64,000 bases of DNA from Pandoraea pneumonica (GTDB lineage: Bacteria > Pseudomonadota > Gammaproteobacteria > Burkholderiales > Burkholderiaceae), in contig NZ_CABPSK010000006.1 in NCBI RefSeq assembly GCF_902459645.1, positions 62,001-126,000 of the forward strand, given 5' to 3'. The notes beneath the pieces are model-generated. The model saw only the letters and a list, made by a program, of their open reading frames with translations. It was not told the origin of the DNA and ran no database searches. Positions 10,450 to 22,163 of the stretch are shown piece after piece. Every line of letters begins with the position of its first letter. Position 1 is the first letter of the stretch. Made by a program: the position numbers and the translations under genes.

Positions 10450-10484
10450 AAAGGGCGACGGCTGCAAAAGCAGCGTCGCCCTTT
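10450..10484. terminator. Bidirectional terminator between glnB and the TRIC gene
   Basis: AAAGGGCGACGGCTGC pairs with GCAGCGTCGCCCTTT, with one bulged base, around an AAAA loop. The A and T ends allow function on both strands between convergent genes. Confidence 0.8.
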
Positions 10485-10517
10485 GGCGTTTCTTGGCGCG
10501 GGAGCGAGGCCCGTCGA

Positions 10518-11153
10518 TTACTCGGACTTCAGCCGGACGTCGAACGCGACGGTAATCAGTCGCACGAAAATGACCGACAGCGCGCTGATCGATAGCGTGT
10601 ACAACGGGTCGAGATCGGCGTAGGTGAGGGCGATGTAGATCCACCCGCCGATGAAGGCGCACACGGCGTAAGGGCGCGTGTCGCGCAGCACCAGCGGCAC
10701 TTCGTTGCAGAGAATGTCGCGCATCACACCGCCGCCAACGCCAGTAATCACGCCCATCATCACCGACATGAACGGCGACATGCCGGTCTGAAGCGCTAAC
10801 GACGTTCCCGACGCACTAAAGAACCCGAGCCCGATGGCGTCTGTGATGAGCAGCACGCGCTCGGTGGCGACACGCGAGACGAGCCGCAGCACGCCCGAAG
10901 TCGAGAGCGAGAGCACGAGAATGATGATGGTGTACCACTGATGCTGCACCCAGTAGAACGGGCGGTGGTCGAGCAGCACGTCGCGTAGCGTGCCGCCGCC
11001 GAAGGCCGTCGCAAAGGCCAGCACGAACGCGCCAACCGGGTCGAGGTGCTGCTTACGGGCTTCGGCGAAACCGGAGATGGCGCACGACATCACGGCGATG
11101 GCCTCGGCAACGGCCAGAATCGTACGGAGCTGGTCGCTCATCTCCAAAACCAT
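10518..11153 (-). CDS. Trimeric intracellular cation channel family protein (YicG/UPF0126)
   Basis: A 211-residue inner-membrane protein with about seven hydrophobic segments arranged as two repeats. Each repeat holds the glycine motif of the family (FGGGTLRDVLL and GVGGGVMRDILC). Prokaryotic TRIC homologues are K+ or cation channels; the physiological role here is unknown. The start at 11153 is supported by AAAGGA about 7 nt upstream. It is convergent with glnB. Confidence 0.87.
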   Translation of the reverse strand: MVLEMSDQLRTILAVAEAIAVMSCAISGFAEARKQHLDPVGAFVLAFATAFGGGTLRDVLLDHRPFYWVQHQWYTIIILVLSLSTSGVLRLVSRVATERVLLITDAIGLGFFSASGTSLALQTGMSPFMSVMMGVITGVGGGVMRDILCNEVPLVLRDTRPYAVCAFIGGWIYIALTYADLDPLYTLSISALSVIFVRLITVAFDVRLKSE

Positions 11154-11243
11154 CGGCGAATCCTTTGAGTGAAACGTCGTGATTAGCGTCGGGGCCGACG
11201 TCGAGACGAGAGGACCGCAATGTGACTTAGCGCCTCGCCTGCG

Positions 11244-11927
11244 TCAGTCGCCTGCGCGCGACGGTCTGCCGGGCGAAGGCTGTAGCAATACTACCAGTGC
11301 ACCGGCGCCGCCGTCGCGTCCTTGTGCTTGCGCCCAAGCCAGAACTTCGTTCTTCTGCGCAAGCCAACTGCGCACTTTGTCCTTGAGCACCGGCTCGCGC
11401 CCGATCGATCCGAGCCCCTTGCCATGAATGACGCGCACGCAGCGCAGGCCGCGCTTGACGGCGTCGTGCAGGAAAGCCGAGAGCGCTTCGCGGGCTTCGT
11501 CGCGGCGCATGCCGTGCAAGTCCACCTGGGCCTGAACCACCCAGTCGCCGCGCTGGAGCTTGAGCACCGTGTCGTGGCTGATGCCGGGGCGGCGGTACGA
11601 CAGACGGTCGTCCGTATCGAGCAGTGCCTCGGGGTCGAACTCGTCGGAGAGCGATTCGTAGAGCACGGCCGCTTCGTCTTCCTGCGTCTGGCGGGCGACG
11701 GGGGCGGGCGGCTGGCGCGGATGTTCGACGCGTTCGACGGCACGTTTGCTACTGAGCGGGGCGATGTCGCCGATGCTGTCGCGAAACACGTTGGCGTCGC
11801 GTGCGGCCTGTGCGGCGCGCTTGGCCGCTTCGACGCGTTCGGCTTCGCGGGCGGCCGTTTCCTTGGCGAGCGTGTCGCGCAGGCCGGCGAGGTCGTTGAG
11901 ACTAAGCTTGGGGGGCTTTTTGCTCAT
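11244..11927 (-). CDS. Smr-domain protein (putative nuclease)
   Basis: A 227-residue protein with a charged coiled-coil-like N-terminus (residues about 10-60, Ala/Glu/Arg rich) and a C-terminal Smr domain. The domain shows the DLHGMRRDEA and HGKGLGS motifs typical of MutS2-type Smr endonuclease or nicking domains. The start at MSKKPPKLS is preferred over an upstream ATG three codons earlier. It lies downstream of trxB on the same strand, 74 nt away. Substrate unknown. Confidence 0.87.
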   Translation of the reverse strand: MSKKPPKLSLNDLAGLRDTLAKETAAREAERVEAAKRAAQAARDANVFRDSIGDIAPLSSKRAVERVEHPRQPPAPVARQTQEDEAAVLYESLSDEFDPEALLDTDDRLSYRRPGISHDTVLKLQRGDWVVQAQVDLHGMRRDEAREALSAFLHDAVKRGLRCVRVIHGKGLGSIGREPVLKDKVRSWLAQKNEVLAWAQAQGRDGGAGALVVLLQPSPGRPSRAGD

Positions 11928-12001
11928 GGCGTGCACAAATGCAGAGAGGCGGAGGCTGGGGGGTGCCGCCCGGGAGCCCGGACGGCACCGTCGGTCAGCG
12001 A

Positions 12002-13300
<1,299 letters not shown>

Positions 13301-15625
13301 ATGACGACGAAATCTTCCTACTCTGCTGGTGCCGGATCGTCGTTACCCAACCGGGTGACGCATCTTTTCCATGAAATCCGCTGGATGGCGCAAGTCGCGC
13401 TGATGGTGTTCCTCTTGATGGCACTGTTCTCTTACAGCCGTCTGGACCCCAGCTGGACACATGCGGCGCACGTGGAGCGCATCGCCAACTGGGCGGGGCG
13501 CGTCGGCGCTTGGGTGGCCGACATGCTGCTGCTCATGCTGGGTTTGTCCGCTTACTGGCTGGTCGTGTTCATCGCCCGCCGTGTCGTTTCCGGTTATCGC
13601 CGTATCGCAACCAAGCGCGAAGCGCCCCCGCTGCGCGAGCGGCTGGCGAGCGGCGGCTGGGTCGAGATCGTCTCCTTCCTGATGGTGCTGCTGGCCAGCG
13701 CCGGTATCGAATCCCTGCGTTTGTATCGTTTGAAGGCCCAACTGCCGCGTGCGTCGGGCGGCGTGATCGGCGAGACCGTCGGTGGGTTCTTCCAGCACGC
13801 ACTTGGCTTTACCGGCGGCACGCTCGCCCTGTTGCTGATTTTTGCGTTCGGCTTGTCGCTGCTGTTCCACTTCTCGTGGTTGTCGGCGGCGGAAAAGCTC
13901 GGCGCGCTGATTCTTGACACCGGCACCGTGATCCGCCGTCGCCGCGAAGCGCGTCAGGACCGCCGCCTTGGCGAAGAAGCCGCCATCGCCCGCGAAGGTG
14001 CCGTGGTGCAGAACCGCGTGCGTGCCGACGTGCACGAGCCTGTGCAGATCGTGCCGCCGGTGAAGGTGGTGCCGAAGAGCGAGCGCGTAGAGAAGGAAAA
14101 GCAGGCGCCACTCTTCGCCGACTTGCCGGATTCCATCCTGCCGCCGCTGGCGTTGCTCGATGCCGCGCCTGTCGCGCAGGAAACCGTTTCCGGCGAGACG
14201 CTGGAATTCACGTCGCGTCTGATCGAGAAGAAGCTCAAGGATTTCGGCGTCGAAGTGAACGTGGTGGCGGCGTATCCGGGGCCGGTCATTACGCGTTACG
14301 AAATTGAACCGGCGACGGGCGTGAAGGGCAGCCAGATCGTGGGTCTGGCGAAGGATCTGGCGCGTTCGCTCTCGCTGGTGTCCATCCGCGTGGTGGAAAC
14401 CATCCCCGGCAAGAATTTCATGGGACTGGAGCTGCCGAACCCGCGCCGCCAGACCGTTCGCCTGACGGAGATTCTCGGCTCCGAGGTCTACAACGATTCA
14501 TCGTCGTTGCTGACGCTGGCGCTCGGCAAGGACATCGGCGGCAAGCCGGTCGTGGCCGATCTGGGCAAAATGCCGCACTTGCTGGTGGCCGGTACGACCG
14601 GCTCGGGCAAGTCGGTGGGGATCAACGCGATGATTCTGTCGCTGCTCTACAAGGCCACGGCCGAGCAGGTACGACTCATCCTGATCGATCCGAAGATGCT
14701 CGAAATGAGCATGTACGAAGGCATTCAGCATCTGTTGTGCCCGGTGGTCACCGACATGCGCCAGGCGGGCCATGCGCTGAATTGGGTGGTCTCGGAAATG
14801 GAGCGCCGCTACAAGCTGATGAGCAAGCTTGGCGTGCGCAACCTCGCGGGCTACAACAACAAGATCGATGATGCGGCCAAGCGCGAAGAGCACATTCCGA
14901 ACCCGTTCTCGCTGACGCCGGAGGCACCGGAGCCGTTGCAGCGTCTGCCGTACATCGTCGTGGTGATCGACGAATTGGCCGACCTGATGATGGTGGTCGG
15001 CAAGAAGGTTGAAGAGTTGATCGCCCGTATTGCGCAGAAGGCACGCGCGGCGGGTATCCACCTGATTCTGGCCACGCAACGCCCGTCGGTGGACGTGATT
15101 ACCGGCCTCATCAAAGCCAACGTGCCGACGCGTGTGGCGTTCCAGGTGTCGTCGAAGATCGACTCGCGCACCATTCTTGACCAGCAGGGTGCGGAAACGC
15201 TGCTCGGCATGGGCGACATGCTCTACATGCCCCCGGGTACTGGCTTGCCGTTGCGAGTGCACGGCGCGTTCGTGGCCGACGATGAAGTGCATCGCGTGGT
15301 CGAACGGCTCAAGGAGCAGGGCGAGGCGAATTACGTCGAAGGCCTGCTCGACGGCGCGATCGAAGGTGAAGAAGGCGGCGTCGATGGTGTCGGCGGTGCA
15401 GGAACCGGCGAGGGGGGCGGCGAGTCCGACCCCCTGTACGATCAGGCGGTGGCGGTAGTGCTCAAGCAGCGCCGCGCGTCGATCTCGCTGGTGCAGCGGC
15501 ATTTGCGCATCGGTTATAACCGGGCGGCGCGGCTGCTCGAACAGATGGAACAGTCCGGCGTGGTGTCGGCGATGGCGAGCAACGGCAACCGGGAAATTCT
15601 GGTGCCGAATCGCGAAGGAGAATAA
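13301..15625 (+). CDS. ftsK: DNA translocase FtsK
   Basis: A 774-residue septal DNA pump that segregates chromosome termini and activates XerCD. The N-terminus has about four membrane segments (residues 25-200), followed by a short linker and the alpha/beta motor with Walker [11 protein letters not shown] near residue 430 and Walker [11 protein letters not shown] near 553. A gamma winged-helix domain (about 705-770, [20 protein letters not shown]) would read KOPS-type sites. The linker is far shorter than in E. coli FtsK (1329 aa), as in SpoIIIE-like forms. ATG 13301 is chosen over the TTG just before it. Confidence 0.96.
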   Translation: MTTKSSYSAGAGSSLPNRVTHLFHEIRWMAQVALMVFLLMALFSYSRLDPSWTHAAHVERIANWAGRVGAWVADMLLLMLGLSAYWLVVFIARRVVSGYRRIATKREAPPLRERLASGGWVEIVSFLMVLLASAGIESLRLYRLKAQLPRASGGVIGETVGGFFQHALGFTGGTLALLLIFAFGLSLLFHFSWLSAAEKLGALILDTGTVIRRRREARQDRRLGEEAAIAREGAVVQNRVRADVHEPVQIVPPVKVVPKSERVEKEKQAPLFADLPDSILPPLALLDAAPVAQETVSGETLEFTSRLIEKKLKDFGVEVNVVAAYPGPVITRYEIEPATGVKGSQIVGLAKDLARSLSLVSIRVVETIPGKNFMGLELPNPRRQTVRLTEILGSEVYNDSSSLLTLALGKDIGGKPVVADLGKMPHLLVAGTTGSGKSVGINAMILSLLYKATAEQVRLILIDPKMLEMSMYEGIQHLLCPVVTDMRQAGHALNWVVSEMERRYKLMSKLGVRNLAGYNNKIDDAAKREEHIPNPFSLTPEAPEPLQRLPYIVVVIDELADLMMVVGKKVEELIARIAQKARAAGIHLILATQRPSVDVITGLIKANVPTRVAFQVSSKIDSRTILDQQGAETLLGMGDMLYMPPGTGLPLRVHGAFVADDEVHRVVERLKEQGEANYVEGLLDGAIEGEEGGVDGVGGAGTGEGGGESDPLYDQAVAVVLKQRRASISLVQRHLRIGYNRAARLLEQMEQSGVVSAMASNGNREILVPNREGE

Positions 15626-15630
15626 AGAGC

Positions 15631-16281
15631 ATGCTGGGATTCAAGCGCGGCTTGCCGCTGATGGCGGGTGTGGTCGGCGTGCCGCTGGCAGCGCTGGTCG
15701 CTCCGGCGTATGCCAGCGGCACGGCGCAACTCAAGGCATTCGCGGCGCAGGTGAAAACCGCGCGTGGCGAATTCGAGCAAAAGCAGGTCAAGCAGGGGCA
15801 GGACGGCAATGTGAAGGTGTCGAACGTGTCGTCGGGCACGTTCGAGTTCTCGCGCCCGGGCCGCTTCATCTGGCGCTACGTCAAACCTTACGATCAACTG
15901 CTGCAAGCCGACGGCGAGACGCTCTTTATCTACGACAAGGATTTGAATCAGGTCACCGAGCGTAAGCTTGGCGCGTCGTTGGGCGCGAGTCCGGCGGCGA
16001 TTCTGTTCGGCAGCAACGATATCGAGAAGAACTTCACCCTCAAGGATGCTGGCGTGAAGAACGGTATCGATTGGGTCGAGCTCACGCCGAAGGCGCAAGA
16101 CACCCAGTTCCAGCGCGTGGGCATCGGCTTTCGCGATGGCAATCTCGCCGCGATGGAGCTCTACGACGCGTTTGGCAATGTGACGCTGCTCACGTTTGCC
16201 AACATGCAGAAGAACCCGCCGATGTCGCCGGACCACTTCAAGTTCACCGTGCCCAAGGGCGCGGACGTCATCAAGGGATAA
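15631..16281 (+). CDS. lolA: Outer-membrane lipoprotein carrier protein LolA
   Basis: A 216-residue periplasmic chaperone that carries lipoproteins from the LolCDE complex to LolB. It has a signal peptide (hydrophobic [18 protein letters not shown], cleavage near AYA-SG). The LolA fold is suggested by [27 protein letters not shown] and the [12 protein letters not shown] strand. It starts 5 nt after ftsK, matching the ftsK-lolA-rarA order common in proteobacteria. Confidence 0.94.
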   Translation: MLGFKRGLPLMAGVVGVPLAALVAPAYASGTAQLKAFAAQVKTARGEFEQKQVKQGQDGNVKVSNVSSGTFEFSRPGRFIWRYVKPYDQLLQADGETLFIYDKDLNQVTERKLGASLGASPAAILFGSNDIEKNFTLKDAGVKNGIDWVELTPKAQDTQFQRVGIGFRDGNLAAMELYDAFGNVTLLTFANMQKNPPMSPDHFKFTVPKGADVIKG

Positions 16282-16362
16282 GCGATCGAAGGGATCGGCT
16301 GTCCCCAGAGATCGGCCCCGATGCCGGTGGACTGGCATAATGGGGCATCCGAAATCTGATCT

Positions 16363-16385
16363 GCGGCCGGGCAATCCCCGGCCGC
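16363..16385 (+). other. GC-rich hairpin upstream of rarA
   Basis: GCGGCCGGG (16363-16371) pairs perfectly with CCCGGCCGC (16377-16385) across a 5-nt loop. There is no T-run, so it is not a clear terminator. It lies 13 nt before the rarA ATG and could attenuate or mask translation. Confidence 0.45.
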
Positions 16386-16398
16386 ACTGCTTCTTACC

Positions 16399-17844
16399 AT
16401 GCCTGACGCACCTCTTTCAGCCTCGGTGCCCCTCGCCGAGCGCTTGCGCCCCCATACCATTGACGACGTGATCGGCCAGCGCCATCTGCTCGGCAAGGGG
16501 AAGCCTCTGCGCGTGGCGTTTGAAGCAGGGCGTCCGCATTCGATGATTCTGTGGGGCCCGCCCGGTGTTGGGAAAACCACGCTCGCGCGGCTCATGGCCG
16601 ACGCCTTCAAGGCGTATTTCATCTCGCTCTCGGCGGTACTTTCCGGCGTGAAAGACATTCGCGACGCGGTCGAAGCGGCGCAGATTCAGCGCGGCCAAGG
16701 CCGACAAACGGTCGTGTTCGTCGACGAGGTGCATCGCTTCAACAAGGCGCAGCAGGATGCGTTCTTGCCGCACGTCGAGTCCGGCCTCTTCATTTTCGTG
16801 GGCGCGACGACGGAGAACCCGTCGTTCGAAGTGAACGGCGCATTGCTCTCGCGTGCCGCCGTGTACGTGCTCAAGAGTTTGAATGACGACGAGCTGGGCG
16901 AGATGGTCACGCGTGCCGCGCAGGAGCTTGGCGGCATCACGTTTACCGACGAAGCGCGTCAAGGGCTGATCGATTCGGCCGACGGCGACGGGCGTAAGCT
17001 GCTTAACAATGTGGAAATCGTGGCGCAGGCGGCAACGTCGCAAGCCCTCGACACGATTGACGATGCCTTGCTCGCGAGCGTGCTGGCTGAGAACCTACGC
17101 CGATTCGACAAGGGCGGCGATGCGTTTTACGACCAGATCAGCGCATTGCACAAATCGGTGCGCGGCAGCTCGCCGGACGGTGCGCTGTACTGGTTCTGCC
17201 GCATGTTGGATGGCGGCGCCGATCCGCGCTATATGGCGCGACGCATTGTGCGCATGGCATGGGAAGACATCGGGTTGGCCGATCCGCGCGCGGCGCGTAT
17301 TGCGCTGGACGCGGCCGAAACCTACGAGCGTCTCGGCACGCCGGAAGGCGAATTGGCGCTGGCGCAGGCCGTGCTCTATTTGGCTGCTGCCCCCAAGTCG
17401 AACGCAGGCTACAACGCTTACAACCAGGCGCGAGCCTTCGTTAGCAAAGACAAGTCGCGCGCGGTACCGGTGCACTTACGCAATGCGCCGACCAAGCTGA
17501 TGAAGGAACTGGGCTACGGTCACGAGTACCGGTATGCACACGATGAGCCGGATGCCTACGCCGCTGGCGAGACCTATTTTCCGGACGATTTGCGAACCCA
17601 GCAGTGGTATCGTCCGGTGCCGCGCGGGTTGGAAGGCAAGATTGGAGAGAAGCTGAACTGGCTCAAGTCGTTGGATGCGGAGTGGCGTCGCGCGAATGCC
17701 AAGGGGCGGAAGGCCGGGGCCGCAGGGAGCGATGCTCCAGCCCCAGCTAAGGCGTCCGGCAGCGCATCTTCCGCTTCCGGCGGCGTCGCTTCCAACCCAT
17801 CTTCCGAAAAATCACCCCCGCCCGACACGAGCGACGACGAGTAA
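16399..17844 (+). CDS. rarA: Replication-associated recombination protein A (AAA+ ATPase)
   Basis: A 481-residue RarA/MgsA/WRNIP1 family ATPase acting at stalled forks with SSB and RecA. Walker A GPPGVGKTT is near residue 52 and Walker B is VVFVDEVHRF. Sensor GATTENPSFEV and the C-terminal MgsA_C tetramerisation region (LYWFCRMLDGGADPRYMARR) are intact. The last 45 residues are an Ala/Ser/Pro-rich tail beyond the usual family end. It follows lolA. Confidence 0.95.
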   Translation: MPDAPLSASVPLAERLRPHTIDDVIGQRHLLGKGKPLRVAFEAGRPHSMILWGPPGVGKTTLARLMADAFKAYFISLSAVLSGVKDIRDAVEAAQIQRGQGRQTVVFVDEVHRFNKAQQDAFLPHVESGLFIFVGATTENPSFEVNGALLSRAAVYVLKSLNDDELGEMVTRAAQELGGITFTDEARQGLIDSADGDGRKLLNNVEIVAQAATSQALDTIDDALLASVLAENLRRFDKGGDAFYDQISALHKSVRGSSPDGALYWFCRMLDGGADPRYMARRIVRMAWEDIGLADPRAARIALDAAETYERLGTPEGELALAQAVLYLAAAPKSNAGYNAYNQARAFVSKDKSRAVPVHLRNAPTKLMKELGYGHEYRYAHDEPDAYAAGETYFPDDLRTQQWYRPVPRGLEGKIGEKLNWLKSLDAEWRRANAKGRKAGAAGSDAPAPAKASGSASSASGGVASNPSSEKSPPPDTSDDE

Positions 17845-17968
17845 GCAAAGGTTGGTTTGGCGCCCGTTTGGCGTGGTTTCGCCGTGATTCAGGCGGTCAA
17901 AACAGCGGCGACTGGGCCAATACGCCGGGCAAGACGCTGTAAATGACGAAATCGCGTTGCGCGTTTGG

Positions 17969-19380
<1,412 letters not shown>

Positions 19381-19399
19381 AAAATTTCAAAAAAAGGAC

Positions 19400-19427
19400 T
19401 TGGCAGCTGAAGAAATTCGGCTATAAT
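19400..19427 (+). promoter_or_regulatory. Sigma-70 promoter of tRNA-Ser
   Basis: TTGGCA (19400-19405) and TATAAT (19422-19427) are separated by 16 nt. They lie about 57 nt upstream of the mature tRNA. Confidence 0.75.
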
Positions 19428-19483
19428 CTCTTTCTCGCTGCTTGAGGCCACTCAGGCAGCGACTCAAAGCAGCAAGTGTGCTT

Positions 19484-19574
<91 letters not shown>

Positions 19575-19586
19575 AGCAAACAAATC

Positions 19587-19618
19587 AGCCCTTGATCATT
19601 CAAGGGCTTTTTTGTTTT
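19587..19618 (+). terminator. Rho-independent terminator after tRNA-Ser
   Basis: AGCCCTTGA pairs with TCAAGGGCT around a TCAT loop and is followed by TTTTTTGTTTT. Confidence 0.9.
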
Positions 19619-19632
19619 CTGCGTCCCAAACG

Positions 19633-20289
19633 TCATCGAGCCCGCAACATCGGCATTGGCACATTGCCGTCCACGCAGCACACAATGGCGTCAACGCCGC
19701 CATCGTGTTCGCTCAAATAGACATGCCCCACCGCACTGTCGAAATACAAACTATCTCCCGGCGCCAGCCGGAATTTGTTGCCATCTTCAAACTGCAACAA
19801 CAAGCTGCCCGATAAAACGAAAACAAACTCTTCGCCTTCGTGGCGAATGTAGTCGGGAAAATCTTCCAACTTACGCGCGCGAATGTGGGCACGCATTGGC
19901 ACCATGCGCTTATTGGCGAGATCGGAAGCGATCATGCCGTAGCGATAGTTAGGCGTCTCATAGATCGCTTGCTTCCCCGCCTCGGTAAAGCATGGGCTGA
20001 TCCCGCCACTGAGTTCGGCATTGCCTTGCCCGAAGAGACTGGCGTAATCCAGACCAAGGGCCGAGGCCAGCGCGCCGAACTTGTCGTAGGTCAGCGCAAT
20101 ATCGCCGCGCTCCGCCTTCGAGATCGTCGACACGGCAACCCCTGAGCGCTCGCTCAACGCCTTGAGCGTCAGCCCGTTCGCTTTGCGTGCGTCGCGCAGT
20201 CGTGCGCCCACGGTTTCATGACTGACTTGACTGTCGTTGCGCTTCTGTTTGCCAGCCGAAGCCGATTTCTTTCGTGTCGTTGACGTCAT
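19633..20289 (-). CDS. XRE-family regulator with cupin domain
   Basis: A 218-residue repressor-type protein. It has an HTH of the phage lambda repressor type at about residues 26-80 (RLRDARKANGLTLKALSERSG ... SKAERGD) and a C-terminal cupin sensor (about 130-210, GEEFVFVLSGSLLLQFED, PGDSLYFDS). PuuR-like proteins of this design sense small metabolites. It is divergent from the RidA/D-amino-acid dehydrogenase operon, and two matching operators lie between them. Confidence 0.9.
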   Translation of the reverse strand: MTSTTRKKSASAGKQKRNDSQVSHETVGARLRDARKANGLTLKALSERSGVAVSTISKAERGDIALTYDKFGALASALGLDYASLFGQGNAELSGGISPCFTEAGKQAIYETPNYRYGMIASDLANKRMVPMRAHIRARKLEDFPDYIRHEGEEFVFVLSGSLLLQFEDGNKFRLAPGDSLYFDSAVGHVYLSEHDGGVDAIVCCVDGNVPMPMLRAR

Positions 20290-20301
20290 TCGCTTAGTAT
20301 T

Positions 20302-20339
20302 TTCTCGTATACGAGAATGAAAATTCTCATATATGATAA
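20302..20339. promoter_or_regulatory. Double palindromic operator of the XRE-cupin regulator
   Basis: TTCTCGTATACGAGAA (20302-20317) is a perfect 16-bp palindrome. A second, slightly degenerate copy, TTCTCATATATGATAA, is at 20324-20339. Their 22-bp spacing equals two helical turns, so two dimers could bind on one face. It lies between the divergent regulator and ridA-like gene. Binding by this regulator is inferred. Confidence 0.7.
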
Positions 20340-20418
20340 CTGAAATAGCCGCAGCCCCTTGGTGTCTGCGTCGACGGTCGCATCGTCATTCCATCGTCCT
20401 TCTTTTCCGAGTCCAGCA

Positions 20419-20772
20419 ATGAAGAAAGAAATCACGCGTTTGCAAACCAATGCCCGTATGAGTCAGGTGGTCATCGCTGGGGGCGTCGTCTATCTGGCGG
20501 GCCAAGTGCCGATGACGCAACATGCCACGATTACCGAGCAGACGATCGAAGTTCTGAAGCAAATCGATGCGTTGCTCGAATCGGCGGGCGTCGATAAAAC
20601 CCATCTCCTCACGGCGAACATTTGGCTTTCCGACGCGCGATATTTCGAGGAATTCAACCGCATTTGGGATGTTTGGGTTCCGGAGGGCAACGCCCCCACG
20701 CGCGCATGCGTGCAGTCGCCCTTGATGCGAGCGGGTTTCGACGTAGAAATTGCCGTCACGGCGTTGGCCTAA
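20419..20772 (+). CDS. RidA family protein
   Basis: A 117-residue YjgF/YER057c/UK114 family protein. RidA enzymes hydrolyse reactive enamine/imine intermediates released by amino-acid-oxidising or PLP enzymes. The sequence shows VYLAGQVP, a long central helix (TEQTIEVLKQIDALLESAG) and a C-terminal TRACVQSPLMRAGFDVEIAVTA in which the family Arg is present. The stop is 1 nt before the dehydrogenase ATG, so the two form an operon, which points to disposal of 2-imino acids made by that enzyme. Confidence 0.92.
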   Translation: MKKEITRLQTNARMSQVVIAGGVVYLAGQVPMTQHATITEQTIEVLKQIDALLESAGVDKTHLLTANIWLSDARYFEEFNRIWDVWVPEGNAPTRACVQSPLMRAGFDVEIAVTALA

Positions 20773-20773
20773 T

Positions 20774-22006
20774 ATGAAATTCGATGTTCTCGTACTTGGC
20801 GGCGGGATCGTAGGCACCTCGACGGCGATCCATCTCCAGCGTCGTGGCCTGATAACCGCGCTTATCGACCGTGAAGCGCCCGGCCGGGAAACGTCATATG
20901 GCAACGCGGGCTTGATACAGCGTGAAGGGGTGTACCCCTATGCATTTCCAAGAGACCTCGGCACGCTGCTTCACTACGCGCGCAATCGATCGACAGACGT
21001 GCGCTATCACCCATCAGCGCTGCCGAGCATCGCCCCGTTCCTCGCGCGCTACTGGCATCACTCCGCGCCAGATCGCCACGCGCGCATCGCCCGCCAGTAC
21101 AGCACGCTGATCGAACATTGCTTAACCGAGCACAAAGCGCTCATCGGTCTTGCGGGCGCAGACGAACTGCTACGCGAAGGTGGGTGGCTCAAGGTCTTCC
21201 ATCACAGTGGAGCGCTCGACGCTGCGCATCTCGAAGCTGAGCGTTGGCACCGTGAGTACGACGTACCTTTCGAGCGGCTCGATGCCACGCAACTTCAGCG
21301 CGATGAGCCTTCACTGTCGTCAACGCTCGCCGGTGCCATTCGATACACCGCGTCGAATTCGATACGCGATCCGGGCGAGTTGGTGACCCGCTACGCAAGC
21401 TACTTTACGTCGCTAGGCGGGCATATCATTCGCGGCGATGCGACCACGCTAAGCCCGCATTGGCGCGTACAGACTGCCGAGGGAGAGGTGGAAGGCCGAC
21501 AGGCCGTCGTGGCCATGGGCCCATGGTCCGACACGGTCACGCGTGCGCTGGGCTACCAGCTGCCGCTGGCGGTCAAGCGCGGCTATCACCGGCACTTCAA
21601 ACCCGAACCGGGGGCAAGTCTGAATCAACCGGTACTCGATGCCGAAAGTGGCTTTTTGATCGCACCGATGCAGCAAGGTATTCGTCTGACCACGGGCGTC
21701 GAACTTGCTTGGCGCGATGCACCACGCACACCGGTGCAGCTAGCGGCAGTCGAGCCAATGGCGAGACAGTTGTTCCCATTGGGAACGCCCATCGAATCGA
21801 CGCCATGGATGGGCAGCCGCCCCTGCACGCCAGACATGCTGCCGATCATCGGCCCGGCACCGAACCATCGCGACCTCTGGTTCGCATTTGGTCACGCTCA
21901 TCACGGCCTGACGCTCGGTCCTGTGACAGGACGTTTAATCGCCGAGATGGTGACTGGCGAGCCGACGTTAGTCGACCTCACACCCTTCCGCGCCGATCGT
22001 TTCTGA
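20774..22006 (+). CDS. FAD-dependent D-amino-acid dehydrogenase-like oxidoreductase
   Basis: A 410-residue DAO/DadA-family flavoprotein. The dinucleotide motif GGGIVGTSTAIHLQRRG begins near residue 8, an ETSYGNAG flavin loop follows, and the C-terminal FGHAHHGLTLGPVTGRLIAEM is typical of DadA-like enzymes. These oxidise D-amino acids to imino acids and pass electrons to quinones. RidA next door would hydrolyse the imine product. The exact amino acid is not known; glycine or sarcosine oxidase-like activity is an alternative. Confidence 0.87.
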   Translation: MKFDVLVLGGGIVGTSTAIHLQRRGLITALIDREAPGRETSYGNAGLIQREGVYPYAFPRDLGTLLHYARNRSTDVRYHPSALPSIAPFLARYWHHSAPDRHARIARQYSTLIEHCLTEHKALIGLAGADELLREGGWLKVFHHSGALDAAHLEAERWHREYDVPFERLDATQLQRDEPSLSSTLAGAIRYTASNSIRDPGELVTRYASYFTSLGGHIIRGDATTLSPHWRVQTAEGEVEGRQAVVAMGPWSDTVTRALGYQLPLAVKRGYHRHFKPEPGASLNQPVLDAESGFLIAPMQQGIRLTTGVELAWRDAPRTPVQLAAVEPMARQLFPLGTPIESTPWMGSRPCTPDMLPIIGPAPNHRDLWFAFGHAHHGLTLGPVTGRLIAEMVTGEPTLVDLTPFRADRF

Positions 22007-22063
22007 CTCGGCGTAGCGCCACTCCCTCGTTCGACACGCGCCGCCCCCCGGCGGCGCGCCACG

Positions 22064-22090
22064 AAAAAAAAGCCCTTCGATAAGAAGGGC
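22064..22090 (-). terminator. Terminator of the M81 peptidase gene
   Basis: Read on the minus strand, GCCCTTC-TTATC-GAAGGGC is followed by eight T residues. It also lies after the D-amino-acid dehydrogenase gene on the plus strand but has no T-run in that direction. Confidence 0.8.
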
Positions 22091-22163
22091 AAAATTTGCC
22101 GAGGTTTTGGCGATTCCCGGCAAATGATCGGATCGACCGTCGGAGGCGCCAGCGCGCCTCGAA

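Noticed and set aside
14498-15502. 334-codon minus-strand frame in ftsK
   Set aside because: Antisense to the FtsK motor domain; no domain or ribosome site.
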